DNA of 64,000 nucleotides from Bifidobacterium miconisargentati (GTDB lineage: Bacteria > Actinomycetota > Actinomycetes > Actinomycetales > Bifidobacteriaceae). The stretch spans positions 235,592-299,591 of the forward strand of contig NZ_JAHBBJ010000002.1 in NCBI RefSeq assembly GCF_019331675.1, read 5' to 3'. The notes beneath the pieces were generated by a model that did no database searches, was not told the DNA's origin, and saw only the letters and a list, made by a program, of their open reading frames with translations. A program made the position numbers and the translations under genes. Shown piece by piece: positions 36,055 to 45,155 of this stretch (the stretch's first letter is position 1; each line of letters opens with the position of its first letter).

Positions 36055-37596
36055 ATGACAGACAAAACCCCTATCGTCGTGATGAAGGGCATCACGATTG
36101 AATTCCCGGGCGTCAAGGCTTTGGACGGTGTCGATCTGACCCTCTACCCGGGCGAAGTCCACGCCCTCATGGGTGAGAATGGCGCCGGTAAGTCCACCAT
36201 GATCAAGGCTCTGACCGGTGTGTACAAGATCAACGCCGGCACCATTCTGGTGGATGGCAAGCCGCAGCAGTTCAACGGCACGCTGGATGCGCAGAACGCC
36301 GGCATCGCCACCGTGTACCAGGAAGTGAACCTGTGCACCAACCTCTCCGTCGGCGAGAACGTGATGCTGGGCCACGAAAAGCGCGGCCCGTTCGGCATCG
36401 ACTGGAAGAAGACCCACGAGGCCGCCAAGACCTACCTGGCCCAGATGGGCCTCGAGGCCATCGACCCGCACACCCCGCTGAGCTCCATCTCCATCGCCAT
36501 GCAGCAGCTCGTGGCCATCGCCCGCGCCATGGTCATCAACGCGAAGGTGCTCATCCTCGATGAGCCTACCTCCTCCCTGGACGCGAACGAGGTGCAGGAT
36601 CTGTTCAAGATCATGCGCAAGGTCCGTGACTCGGGCGTGGCCATCCTCTTCGTCTCCCACTTCCTCGATCAGATCTACGAGATCACCGACCGTCTGACCA
36701 TCCTGCGCAACGGCAAGTTCATCAAGGAGGTCATGACCAAGGACACCCCGCGTGACGAGCTCATCGGCATGATGATCGGCAAGTCCGCCGCCGAACTTTC
36801 CCAGATCGGCGCCAAGAAGGCCCGCCGCGAGATCAAGTCCGGCGAGAAGCCGATCGTGGACGTCAAGGGCCTGGGCAAGAAGGGCACCATCAACCCGGTC
36901 GACCTCGACATCTACTCCGGCGAGGTCGTCGGCTTCGCAGGCCTGCTGGGCTCCGGCCGTACCGAGCTCGGCCGACTCCTGTTCGGCGCCGACAAGCCGG
37001 ATTCGGGCACCTACGAGCTCAACGGCAAGCAGGTCAACATCTCCGATCCGTACACCGCCCTGAAGAACAAGATCGCGTACTCCACCGAGAACCGCCGCGA
37101 CGAGGGCATCATCGGCGACCTGACCGTCCGCCAGAACATCCTCATCGCCCTGCAGGCGACCCGCGGCATGTTCAAGCCGATCCCGAAGAAGGAAGCGGAC
37201 GCGATCGTCGACAAGTACATGAAGGAACTCAACGTTCGCCCCGCCGACCCGGACCGCCCGATCAAGAACCTCTCCGGTGGTAACCAGCAGAAGGTGCTGA
37301 TTGGCCGCTGGCTGGCCACGCACCCCGAGCTCCTGATCCTCGACGAGCCGACCCGTGGTATCGATATCGGCGCCAAGGCCGAGATCCAGCAGGTCGTGCT
37401 CGACTTGGCCGCCAAGGGCATGGGCGTGGTCTTCATCTCCTCCGAGCTGGAAGAGGTGGTCCGCCTGTCCGACGACATCGAGGTCCTCAAGGATCGCCAC
37501 AAGATCGCAGAAATCGAAAACGACGACACCGTCTCCCAGGCGACCATCGTCGAAACCATCGCCAACACCAACGTGAACACCGGAAAGGAGGCATGA
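36055..37596 (+). CDS. fruK: Sugar ABC transporter ATPase, duplicated (FruK-type)
   Basis: 513 residues, two fused ABC domains of the RbsA/MglA type. Domain 1 has Walker A GENGAGKST and Walker B VLILDEPTSSLD; its signature is unusual (SSISIAMQQLVAIARAM). Domain 2 has a degenerate Walker A (GLLGSGRTELGRLL), signature NLSGGNQQKV and Walker B LLILDEPTRGID. It energises uptake through FruF and FruG. The stop is one base before the fruF ATG. The 150 bases after fruE contain the hairpin at 35959-35993. Confidence 0.9.
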   Translation: MTDKTPIVVMKGITIEFPGVKALDGVDLTLYPGEVHALMGENGAGKSTMIKALTGVYKINAGTILVDGKPQQFNGTLDAQNAGIATVYQEVNLCTNLSVGENVMLGHEKRGPFGIDWKKTHEAAKTYLAQMGLEAIDPHTPLSSISIAMQQLVAIARAMVINAKVLILDEPTSSLDANEVQDLFKIMRKVRDSGVAILFVSHFLDQIYEITDRLTILRNGKFIKEVMTKDTPRDELIGMMIGKSAAELSQIGAKKARREIKSGEKPIVDVKGLGKKGTINPVDLDIYSGEVVGFAGLLGSGRTELGRLLFGADKPDSGTYELNGKQVNISDPYTALKNKIAYSTENRRDEGIIGDLTVRQNILIALQATRGMFKPIPKKEADAIVDKYMKELNVRPADPDRPIKNLSGGNQQKVLIGRWLATHPELLILDEPTRGIDIGAKAEIQQVVLDLAAKGMGVVFISSELEEVVRLSDDIEVLKDRHKIAEIENDDTVSQATIVETIANTNVNTGKEA

Positions 37597-37597
37597 G

Positions 37598-38668
37598 ATG
37601 GCTGAAAAGGCAAAAGAAGAGGGCAACGCTCTCGTCAAGAAGCTCCTGAGCAACAACCTGACCTGGTCGGTGCTCGCGTTCATCCTCCTGGTCATCGTCT
37701 GCACCATCTTCCAGCATGACTTCCTCGCTCTGAGCTGGAACGACAACACCGGCGGCCTGGCCGGTCCGCTGATCACCATGCTGCAGGAATCCGCCCGCTA
37801 CCTGATGATCGCCACCGGCATGACCTTGGTCATCTCCACCGCAGGCATCGACCTTTCGGTCGGTTCCGTGATGGCCGTGGCCGGCGCCGCAGCCATGCAG
37901 ACCCTGTCCAACGGCACCAACGTGTGGGTCTCCATCCTCATCGCCCTCGCCGTCGGCCTGGCCATCGGCTGCATCAACGGTGCGCTGGTCTCCCTGCTCG
38001 GCCTCCAGCCGTTCATCACCACCCTGATCATGATGCTCGCCGGCCGTGGTATGGCCAAGGTGATCACCTCCGGCCAGAACACGGACGCCTCCGCCGTGGC
38101 CGGCAACGAACCGCTCAAGTGGCTCGCCAACGGCTTCATCCTCGGCATCCCCGCCAACTTCGTGATCGCCGTGGTCATCGTGATCCTCGTCGGCCTGCTG
38201 TGCCGCAAGACCGCCATGGGCATGATGATCGAGGCCGTGGGCATCAACCAGGAAGCCTCCCGCATGACCGGCATCAAGCCGAGGAAGATCCTCTTCCTCG
38301 TGTACGCCATCTCCGGCTTCCTCGCGGCCATCGCCGGCCTGTTCGCCACCGCATCCGTGATGCGCGTGGACGTGGTCAAGACCGGTCAGGACCTCGAGAT
38401 GTACGCCATCCTGGCAGTCGTTATCGGTGGAACCTCGCTGCTCGGCGGCAAGTTCTCTCTCGCCGGCTCCGCTGTCGGCGCCGTGATTATCGCCATGATC
38501 CGCAAGACCATCATCACCCTGGGCATCAACGCCGAGGCCACCCCGGCCTTCTTCGCCATCGTGGTGATCGTGATCTGCGTGATGCAGGCTCCGAAGATTC
38601 ATAACCTGGGCGCTGAAATGAAGCGTAAGCGTGCGCTCAAGGCTCAAGCTAAGGCGGTGGCAGCATGA
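37598..38668 (+). CDS. fruF: Sugar ABC transporter permease (FruF-type)
   Basis: 356 residues, RbsC-type membrane permease with about eight to ten hydrophobic segments and family signatures (GIDLSVGSVMAVAGA, INGALVSLLGLQPFITTL, AIGG-like VIGGTSLLGGKFS). It forms the channel with FruG. GGAAAGGAGGC precedes the ATG. Its stop overlaps the fruG start (ATGA). Confidence 0.9.
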   Translation: MAEKAKEEGNALVKKLLSNNLTWSVLAFILLVIVCTIFQHDFLALSWNDNTGGLAGPLITMLQESARYLMIATGMTLVISTAGIDLSVGSVMAVAGAAAMQTLSNGTNVWVSILIALAVGLAIGCINGALVSLLGLQPFITTLIMMLAGRGMAKVITSGQNTDASAVAGNEPLKWLANGFILGIPANFVIAVVIVILVGLLCRKTAMGMMIEAVGINQEASRMTGIKPRKILFLVYAISGFLAAIAGLFATASVMRVDVVKTGQDLEMYAILAVVIGGTSLLGGKFSLAGSAVGAVIIAMIRKTIITLGINAEATPAFFAIVVIVICVMQAPKIHNLGAEMKRKRALKAQAKAVAA

Positions 38669-39684
38669 CAACAGCTACGGCAAACAAAGTGAAGGCTCCC
38701 AAGAAGGGCTTCAAGATCGATCGCCAGATGATTCCGACCCTCGCGGCCGTGGTGATCTTCATCCTCATGATCATCATGGGTCAGGCGATGTTCGGCACCT
38801 ACCTGCGTCTGGGCTTCGTCTCCTCCCTGTTCATCGACCACGCCTACCTGATTATCCTGGCAGTGGCCATGACCCTGCCGATCCTGACCGGCGGCATCGA
38901 TCTGTCCGTGGGCGCCATCGTGGCCATCACCGCAGTGATCGGCCTCAAGCTCGCCAACGCGGGCGTCCCCTCCATCTTGGTCATGATCATCATGCTGCTC
39001 ATCGGCGCCGTGTTCGGCCTGCTCGCCGGCACGCTGATCGAGGAGTTCAACATGCAGCCGTTCATCGCCACGCTGTCGACGATGTTCCTGGCTCGTGGTC
39101 TTGCCTCCATCATCTCCACCGATTCGCTGACCTTCCCCGACGGAAACAACTTCAACATCATCTCCGCCGAGATCAAGATCATCGATCGCCCGAAGATCTC
39201 CCACGATCTGACCATCAACGTCGGCGTGATCATCGCCCTGCTCGTGGTGGTGTTCGGCTACATCCTGCTGCACCACACCCGCACCGGCCGCACCATCTAC
39301 GCCATCGGCGGCTCCCGCTCCTCCGCTGAGCTCATGGGTCTGCCGGTCAAGCGCACGCAGTACATCATCTACCTGACCTCCGCCACGCTGGCCGCCCTGG
39401 CCTCCATCGTGTACACCGCGAACATCGGTTCCGCCAAGAACACCGTGGGTGTGGGCTGGGAGCTCGACGCTGTGGCCTCCGTGGTCATCGGCGGCACGAT
39501 CATCACCGGTGGCTTCGGCTACGTGCTCGGCTCTGTGCTCGGCGCACTGGTCCGCTCCATCCTCGACCCGCTCACCACCGACCTTGGCGTGCCGGCCGAA
39601 TGGACCACCATCGTGATCGGCCTCATGATCCTCGTCTTCGTGGTGCTGCAGCGCGCCGTGATGGCGGTCGGGGAAAAGAAATAG
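38665..39684 (+). CDS. fruG: Sugar ABC transporter permease (FruG-type)
   Basis: 339 residues, the second RbsC-type permease (GGIDLSVGAIVAITAVIGL, MQPFIATLSTMFLARGL, VVIGGTIITGGFGYVLGSVLGAL). It overlaps fruF by four bases and is the last gene of the operon. Two hairpins at 39792-39824 and 39894-39939 follow. Confidence 0.9.
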   Translation: MTTATANKVKAPKKGFKIDRQMIPTLAAVVIFILMIIMGQAMFGTYLRLGFVSSLFIDHAYLIILAVAMTLPILTGGIDLSVGAIVAITAVIGLKLANAGVPSILVMIIMLLIGAVFGLLAGTLIEEFNMQPFIATLSTMFLARGLASIISTDSLTFPDGNNFNIISAEIKIIDRPKISHDLTINVGVIIALLVVVFGYILLHHTRTGRTIYAIGGSRSSAELMGLPVKRTQYIIYLTSATLAALASIVYTANIGSAKNTVGVGWELDAVASVVIGGTIITGGFGYVLGSVLGALVRSILDPLTTDLGVPAEWTTIVIGLMILVFVVLQRAVMAVGEKK

Positions 39685-39791
39685 CCGACCGTGATTGACA
39701 ACCGGCATAACTGAAGAACAACTGAAGAATAATTGAATATCGATAACTGAATATGCATAACTGAATAGGCGGGCAGCCTTCCGGTTCCGTA

Positions 39792-39824
39792 CGCGGCCGG
39801 TCTTCATTGCCGAGACCGGCCGCG
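39792..39824 (+). terminator. Hairpin after fruG
   Basis: CGCGGCCGGTCT and AGACCGGCCGCG make a 12-bp perfect stem with a 9-base loop; no T-run. Confidence 0.6.
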
Positions 39825-39893
39825 GAACGAAACGGTACGCCACGGGTTGCACGCCATGATTTCCTTTCTCTCTCTCCTTTTCTTCCTTTCATC

Positions 39894-39939
39894 GCACTTT
39901 GGGGCGCGGCCTGGGTTTCCGGGTCGCGCCCCGAAGTGC
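39894..39939 (+). terminator. Second hairpin after fruG
   Basis: GCACTTTGGGGCGCG pairs with CGCGCCCCGAAGTGC (15 bp, one G-U), followed by TTTCGG. Confidence 0.65.
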
Positions 39940-40243
39940 TTTCGGCGTTTATTGCGGGTATGCGGACCGATTGCGTGGCAAGGTGTACTGCGGTGTACCG
40001 CGGCGCGCTGTGATGCGCTGTGATGCGCTGCGCGATTGACGGCGCGGGACACGCCGGCCCCCGTATGCGGGCATCCCACCGATGACCTAGACTGCGAAGT
40101 GGCTATTTTGAACAGCGCGCCAGTGAGCCGGAAGCATATGTCGAAAGTTGCTGAAAACGATCGGCCGTTCGAGCGCGTAGTACCATCATGCCGGTTGGTA
40201 AACCTGACATTCCGCTTGTTGACACCGAACGTATGGGAGCATC

Positions 40244-41728
40244 ATGCCTGAAGCAGAGACGAAACACATGAACGCGGGGATCGGATCCGCGGATTCCGAG
40301 AGGATTCCGGCCCGACTGATCGGTGCCATCGTGGCCGTGGGATCGCTGGCCTTCATCGGCATCCTCACGGAAACCGTGATGACCGTGCTCTTCCCGGCCC
40401 TCATGCGCGAATTCCACGTGGACACCGCCACCGTGCAGTGGATCACCACCATCTACCTGCTGTCCGTGGCGGCCACCATGCCCATCAGCTCGTTCCTCAA
40501 GCGGCGCTTCCGTCTGAAGGCCATCTTCCTTGCGGCCGTGGCGTTGGGGGTCGTCGGCTCGCTCATCATGATCTTCGCCACGGCTTTCCCGCTCATGATC
40601 GTGGCCCGCATCATCCAGGGCGTCGGCTCCGGCATCGCCACGCCGCTGATGATCAATATCATCCTTGAACAGTCGCCGCGCTCCAAGATCGGCCGACTCA
40701 TGGGCGTCGGCTCGCTGGTGATCACCGTGGCCCCGGCCATCGGCCCCACCGTGGGAGGCGCGGTGACCAGCGTGCTGCCGTGGCGCGCCATCTTCGTCAT
40801 CGCGGTGCCGCTCATGCTCGTCGCCGCGGTCATCGGATGCGCCTGCATCGAACAGCGCACGCCCACTGAGGCCGCATATCTTGACCCGATCCAGCTGGGC
40901 TCCATCATCATCGCGCTGGTTGGCCTGGTGCTCGCCCTTAACCAGGGCGGCGTGGCCGTCAGCGCTGCCGTGAGCGGGGGAGCGGCCATGAAGTCCGGCA
41001 TCGTGGCCATGGTGAGCCTGATGGTTGGCCTGGGGGCGCTGCTGCTGTTCGCCGTGAGCTCCAAACGCGCGTTCTCGCCGTTGCTGCGCCTCGGCATCCT
41101 GCGCGACCCGGCCGTGTTGCTGCATGCCCTGGCCTACACGCTGCTGCCGCTCGTGGCCATCGGATACGGCTACGTGATCACGAACGTGGCCCAGCTGTCG
41201 CTCGGTGCCAGCGCGTTCGTGGCCGGCTCGCTGGTGCTGCCTGGTGCCTTGGTCGGTGCCGTGTGCGCGCCCGTGGGCGGCTGGTTCTACGACAAGTTCG
41301 GTGCGGTCAAGCCCATTCTCATCCCGCTCGGCATCGCCATTCTGGGCCCGGTGCTGATGCTGGTCTTCTCGATGCACCTGACGCCCGTGATGCTGGCCGG
41401 CTTCTACTTCATCTTCGGCTTCCTCTACGCCATCGGCAACGCCAACGTGATGACCAGCGGTCTTTCGGAAGTGCCTCACCAGTTCCGCCCGGACGGCAAC
41501 GCCATCTTCAACACCGGCCTGCAGTTCGGCGGCGCGGCCGGTACCGCGCTGTTCTCCACGATTCTCGCCGTGGCGCAGGCCGGCGCGGGCGAGGAGGGCA
41601 CGCCGCGGTTTGCGCACGCCACCGCCGTGGGCGGCGCATGGACGTTCGCCACGATGATCGTGATCTGCGTGATCGGCTGGGGTTGCCTGGCCACCGCGTT
41701 CCGCATCCGCGCGCGCCGGTCTCGCTGA
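40244..41728 (+). CDS. MFS multidrug exporter, DHA2 (EmrB/QacA-like) family
   Basis: 494 residues with about 14 hydrophobic segments, the DHA2 layout. The conserved D-and-W motif of the first helix region (FHVDTATVQWITTIYLL, near 65-81) and the loop SSFLKRRFRLKAIF near 84-97 fit the family. It would export small toxic compounds using the proton gradient; substrates are unknown. GGGAGC precedes the ATG. It stands alone, 79 bases before the dehydrogenase gene. Confidence 0.85.
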   Translation: MPEAETKHMNAGIGSADSERIPARLIGAIVAVGSLAFIGILTETVMTVLFPALMREFHVDTATVQWITTIYLLSVAATMPISSFLKRRFRLKAIFLAAVALGVVGSLIMIFATAFPLMIVARIIQGVGSGIATPLMINIILEQSPRSKIGRLMGVGSLVITVAPAIGPTVGGAVTSVLPWRAIFVIAVPLMLVAAVIGCACIEQRTPTEAAYLDPIQLGSIIIALVGLVLALNQGGVAVSAAVSGGAAMKSGIVAMVSLMVGLGALLLFAVSSKRAFSPLLRLGILRDPAVLLHALAYTLLPLVAIGYGYVITNVAQLSLGASAFVAGSLVLPGALVGAVCAPVGGWFYDKFGAVKPILIPLGIAILGPVLMLVFSMHLTPVMLAGFYFIFGFLYAIGNANVMTSGLSEVPHQFRPDGNAIFNTGLQFGGAAGTALFSTILAVAQAGAGEEGTPRFAHATAVGGAWTFATMIVICVIGWGCLATAFRIRARRSR

Positions 41729-41806
41729 TCGTCCGCGGGGCGATTGATTCCGATGGGGTCTTCCGTGCTCCATCAATATCCGCCCTGCCGCCTAGGTTGG
41801 TGAACC

Positions 41807-42793
41807 ATGGGAATCGAGAACACGCATAAGCTGATCGTCAACTGCCTGCCGCTCAACGAGGCCGAACGCCAGGCCTTCACCAAGGCCGCGCGCGGGGTGC
41901 CGCAGGAATTCGTGGGCGATGAGTCCCAGCGCGGCGACATGGTATGGCATGCGAACGTTCCCGAGGAACTTAAGGCGCAGGCCACCGCCGTCATCGGCAA
42001 CTTCCCGGCCGCCGAGGCCGCGAAATACACGCGCATCGAATGGCTGCAGACCTTCAGCGCCGGCGTGGACGCCTACGTGCGCCCCGGCGTGCTGCCGCGC
42101 GGCACCATGGTGACCAACGCCAGCGGTGCATACGGTCGCAGCGTGTCCGAGCACCTGTTCTCCATGATGTGGGCCCTGATGAAGAACCTCAACCGGTACG
42201 CCTCGAACCAGCGGGACCATCGCTGGCGGGACGAGGGCTCGGTGCTGAGCCCGGAAGGCGGCATCGCGCTGATCATCGGTGCCGGGGACATCGGCTCGCA
42301 CTTCGGCGTGCTGGCGCAGGCCGTGGGCATGCGCACGTTCGGTGTGCGTCGTCATGCGGATGTGCCCGCGAAGGGCATTGAGAAGATGTATGGTTTCGAC
42401 CGTCTGGACGCGCTGCTGCCGCTGGCCGACGTCATCGTGCTGGCCGTGCCGCGTTCCCCGCAGACGCATCATCTGCTGGATGCAGCACGACTGGCCAAGC
42501 TCAAGCCCACGGCCATCGTGCTCAACGCCGGCAGGGGAGACGCCATTGACGCCGAAGCCCTGAGCGCGGCGCTGGCGGCCGGACAGCTGCGCGGTGCGGG
42601 ACTGGACGTGACCGAGCCGGAGCCATTGCCGGCCGAAAGCCTGTTGTGGGACGAGCCTCGCTGCCTGATTACGCCGCATGTGGCCGGTGGCAACCATCTG
42701 AAGGAGACCTCCGAGCAGATCATCCACATCGCGCTCGCCAACGTCTCCCGTTATGCCAAGCATCAGGAGCTCATCAACTTGGTCGGCCGGTAA
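41807..42793 (+). CDS. D-isomer-specific 2-hydroxyacid dehydrogenase (NAD-dependent)
   Basis: 328 residues. The NAD-binding motif is GAGDIGS (near 161-167). The catalytic triad is visible: Arg in NAGRGDAID, Glu in DVTEPEPLP and His in TPHVAGG near 288. It interconverts a 2-oxoacid and a 2-hydroxyacid; the substrate is not evident and the divergent N-terminus does not match phosphoglycerate or lactate enzymes closely. TAGGTT lies eight bases before the ATG, without a clear ribosome site. Confidence 0.85.
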   Translation: MGIENTHKLIVNCLPLNEAERQAFTKAARGVPQEFVGDESQRGDMVWHANVPEELKAQATAVIGNFPAAEAAKYTRIEWLQTFSAGVDAYVRPGVLPRGTMVTNASGAYGRSVSEHLFSMMWALMKNLNRYASNQRDHRWRDEGSVLSPEGGIALIIGAGDIGSHFGVLAQAVGMRTFGVRRHADVPAKGIEKMYGFDRLDALLPLADVIVLAVPRSPQTHHLLDAARLAKLKPTAIVLNAGRGDAIDAEALSAALAAGQLRGAGLDVTEPEPLPAESLLWDEPRCLITPHVAGGNHLKETSEQIIHIALANVSRYAKHQELINLVGR

Positions 42794-42801
42794 GGCGGGA
42801 T

Positions 42802-42838
42802 AAAAAAGGTGTGCGACGCCGTTGTCGCACACCTTTTT
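42802..42838. terminator. Bidirectional rho-independent terminator
   Basis: AAAAAGGTGTGCGAC and GTCGCACACCTTTTT flank a GCCGTT loop, with A-run and T-run on either side. It serves the dehydrogenase gene and the convergent gene at 42893. Confidence 0.9.
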
Positions 42839-42892
42839 GCGTTCGCAATGGAGCCGGATGCAATGGCCGGTTCTTATTGCCGACTTATCGAC

Positions 42893-43312
42893 TCACCACT
42901 TGTTGGCGCCGTTGCCCTCGAAGTCCACCTTGAAGCCGCGCTGGTAGTGCAGGAACATGGCGGCACCATAGCGGTCGACCGGGCGATGCGTGAACAGCAT
43001 ACGGATGGCGAACGCGGTCTGCACGTCCTCCGGCAGGGCCAAGAAAGCCTTATGCGCGTCCCAGTAGGGGGTCGTGGTGATGGCGGCGTCCGGCACGTAG
43101 GCGTAGCCATAGCCATCGTCGTTCACGTAGCCCATGAAGGGCAGGTCCCATGCGTTGTGGTTGGTCAGCTGCTGTTTGAAGTACTCCACCTCATCCAACG
43201 CCTGCTGGCTGATGCCGAAGCTCTTGGCCACTTCGTTGGCCTTGGCCGTCTTGGCCTCCGGGGTCTTGCCGAACATATCGGGGTCGACGACGATGACTTT
43301 TTCTTCCGCCAT
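42893..43312 (-). CDS. Unknown cytoplasmic protein, 139 residues
   Basis: Starts MAEEKVIVVDPDMFGKTPEAKT and ends FKVDFEGNGANKW; no signal peptide or membrane helix. ATG 43312 was chosen because AAAGGA lies eight bases upstream; the longer frame from 43357 lacks a site. Aromatic-rich stretches (GYGYAYVPDA, PYWDAHKAF) suggest a folded globular domain. I do not recognise the family. It ends at the shared terminator 42802-42838. Confidence 0.75.
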   Translation of the reverse strand: MAEEKVIVVDPDMFGKTPEAKTAKANEVAKSFGISQQALDEVEYFKQQLTNHNAWDLPFMGYVNDDGYGYAYVPDAAITTTPYWDAHKAFLALPEDVQTAFAIRMLFTHRPVDRYGAAMFLHYQRGFKVDFEGNGANKW

Positions 43313-43780
43313 GATGATGTCCTTTCGCTTCGATGGCGACTCCAGGCGGGCCGTCACGACTACTGTCCTATGATGTTCGTTTAGCTATGTAAACGCACAT
43401 CATATATCTTCCGGCTGAAGGGAAGATATCTTGCACATTGGCTTGTGCTGGTTCCTAAGCGTAACACTGAAAATATTGAAATAAAGCCGTTTTGTAAAGT
43501 ATTAACCTAGCAGTAACGGTGTTGGAAGATTCTGTTCCGGTGTGTCTGTGTCTGTTCATTTGGAATATAAAACGCACATTCATGATGTGCGTTTTTGCGG
43601 TGAAGAGGACAACAAAAACGGCCATGGACATTGCAGTGAGTCCATGGCCGGCGTGTCGGATTGTGCGCGAGAGGCTTCATCGATGACTGGGCGGAAGCCG
43701 GTGGGGAGCCATCCGCATGGGAATGCCCGTCGATGGTCGTGTACCGACCTCAGCGGGCGATCGTAGCTACGGATTGACGG
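43313..43780. other. Intergenic region with an isolated terminator
   Basis: 468 bp between two leftward genes. It is AT-rich in the left part (43380-43540), which must hold the promoter for the gene at 42893-43312. It contains the hairpin at 43570-43594. Short open frames on the plus strand have no start signals. Nothing else recognised. Confidence 0.5.
43570..43594 (-). terminator. Terminator of the TM2 gene
   Basis: AAACGCACAT, a TCATG loop and ATGTGCGTTT form a perfect 10-bp stem, with TTTTATA following on the minus strand. It lies 187 bases downstream of the TM2 gene. Confidence 0.7.
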
Positions 43781-44494
43781 CTAGTCCGTCAGCTCCTGAC
43801 CGTTGGCGTCCTTGTGCCACGGCGAGCCGTACTGGCTGGAGATGATGAGGATGCCCTCGACCAGACCCCAGATGGCGGCCGCGATCGGGCCCAGGCCGAG
43901 CAGAATCCAGCCGACCAGCGTGAGCAGCAGCTGTGCCACGGCCTTGCCCGTGTATCCCAGATAGAAGTTGTGCACGCCCAGGGAGCCAAGGAAGATGCCC
44001 AGGAGGCCGGCGGCCATCTTGGACTTGGTGGAGTAGCCCGCGGCGGGGTACTGCGGCGCGCCGTACGGGGGCTGGGGCTGCGTGTACGGATTGGCGGGCT
44101 GGGAGTACTGCGGTTGCGCATACTGCTGCTGGCCATAAGCCTGCTGTCCGTAAGGGGCGTTGGGCGCCTGCTGGCCATACTGCGGCTGGGCGTAGGCGTT
44201 CGCCCCCTGAGCGTAATCCTGCGTGCCGGGCGCGGGCTGCTGGTAACCGTTCGGTGTGGCCTGACCGTAAGCGTTCTGGCTGTAGGCCGGCTGTCCGTAG
44301 GCTCCCGGCTGGGCATAGGCGTTGGTCTGCGAAGCGTATTCGGTGCCGGCCTGTCCGTAGACGGACTGTTGCGGCGTGGCGTATCCGGACTGCGGCTGGC
44401 TGGTTGGGGCGTTGTATGCCGGGTTCTGCGAGGCGTCGGCCTGCGGCTGGCCGTCCGGATTGGCCGGAATGTATGGTTGTTGGTTATCGCTCAT
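43781..44494 (-). CDS. TM2-domain membrane protein with long Q/Y/P-rich N-terminus
   Basis: 237 residues. The first ~150 are low complexity (repeated AYGQ, YGQQ, PQYG, QPA units). Then a TM2 domain: AGLLGIFLGSLGVHNFYLGYTGKAVAQLLLTLVGWILLGLGPIAAAIWGLVEGI, two helices with the conserved G-x-H-x-FYLG and DxxR-like turn. TM2 proteins sit in the cytoplasmic membrane; their function in bacteria is not defined. AGAAGGGA precedes the ATG. The N-terminal repeats probably form a flexible cytoplasmic tail. Confidence 0.85.
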   Translation of the reverse strand: MSDNQQPYIPANPDGQPQADASQNPAYNAPTSQPQSGYATPQQSVYGQAGTEYASQTNAYAQPGAYGQPAYSQNAYGQATPNGYQQPAPGTQDYAQGANAYAQPQYGQQAPNAPYGQQAYGQQQYAQPQYSQPANPYTQPQPPYGAPQYPAAGYSTKSKMAAGLLGIFLGSLGVHNFYLGYTGKAVAQLLLTLVGWILLGLGPIAAAIWGLVEGILIISSQYGSPWHKDANGQELTD

Positions 44495-44609
44495 CGTTGG
44501 GTCCCTTCTCTGAACGAACGGCATTGGACCGTTGCTGTCCACCATCTTCTCACGTTTTGTCGAAGAGCGGAACCGTGCGGGCGGCGCGGGGCGCTTTCCG
44601 CATACGAAA

Positions 44610-44633
44610 AAGGCTTCCCACTCGGGAAGCCTT
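44610..44633 (-). terminator. Terminator of the YhbY gene
   Basis: AAGGCTTCCC and GGGAAGCCTT with a 4-base loop; on the minus strand the stem runs into TTTTT (from AAAAA at 44607-44611). Confidence 0.85.
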
Positions 44634-44652
44634 GGACGACGATTCGTCGTGA

Positions 44653-44958
44653 TTACTCGCGCACGAGCTTGATGTGCTCCACATCCTTGCGCTGGGAGCG
44701 GCGGTAGATCACGAAGCGGTTGCCGATGGACTGCACCACTTCGGCGTTCAGCTGCTCGGCCAGCTCCTCGGCCGCCTCCTTGGCGGTCAGACCGGAGCCG
44801 TCCTGCACGGCGCACTTGATGAGCTCGTGCTTCTCGATGGTCTCGTCGGCCTGCTTGATGGCGGCCTCGGTCAGGTCGTTCTTGCCCACGTAGAACAGGG
44901 GCTTCAGGGAGTTGGCCAGCGCACGCAGCTGCTTGATTTGCTTTTTGGTCAATGCCAT
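44653..44958 (-). CDS. YhbY/CRM-domain RNA-binding protein
   Basis: 101 residues, the complete length of the family. MALTKKQIKQLRALANSLKPLFYVGKNDLTEA begins the CRM fold, with the GKNDLT turn equivalent to the usual GxxGxT, and VQSIGNRFVIYRRS closes it. Members associate with pre-50S ribosomal particles and help assembly. AAGGAATTCCC precedes the start. It is a single gene ending at 44610-44633. Confidence 0.9.
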   Translation of the reverse strand: MALTKKQIKQLRALANSLKPLFYVGKNDLTEAAIKQADETIEKHELIKCAVQDGSGLTAKEAAEELAEQLNAEVVQSIGNRFVIYRRSQRKDVEHIKLVRE

Positions 44959-45122
44959 GGGAATTCCTTACGTTTCGATAACCCCAACAGCATACCCGCC
45001 GGGCGCGTCATGCGGTACGGATGAGCCGTTTCGCGGCATCGGGCCTGCGGGCTATGCCATATGCCGCGGATTGTCTGCTGGCATCGCTCGCCATCGTATC
45101 GCCGCAACACAGGCCCGGCTAT

Positions 45123-45141
45123 GAAAGCAGGGGTTGCTTTC
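45123..45141 (-). terminator. Weak hairpin downstream of the ECF gene
   Basis: GAAAGCA and TGCTTTC form a 7-bp stem with a GGGGT loop, 15 bases beyond the ECF stop. No T-run of note. Confidence 0.35.
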
Positions 45142-45155
45142 TACTGATGATGGTT

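Larger units (their letters stand above)
39685..40243. other. Intergenic region after the fru-type operon
   Basis: 559 bp without a gene. It holds two strong hairpins (39792-39824 and 39894-39939), a pyrimidine-rich stretch (39858-39890) and a 10-bp tandem GCGCTGTGAT (40005-40034). The promoter of the MFS gene must lie in its right part, where TTGACA (40219-40224) is a possible -35. The remaining bases show nothing I can identify. Confidence 0.5.

Noticed and set aside
40103..41776. A long minus-strand frame opposite the MFS exporter
   Set aside because: Rich in H, G, D and R without domains; the plus-strand membrane protein is clear.
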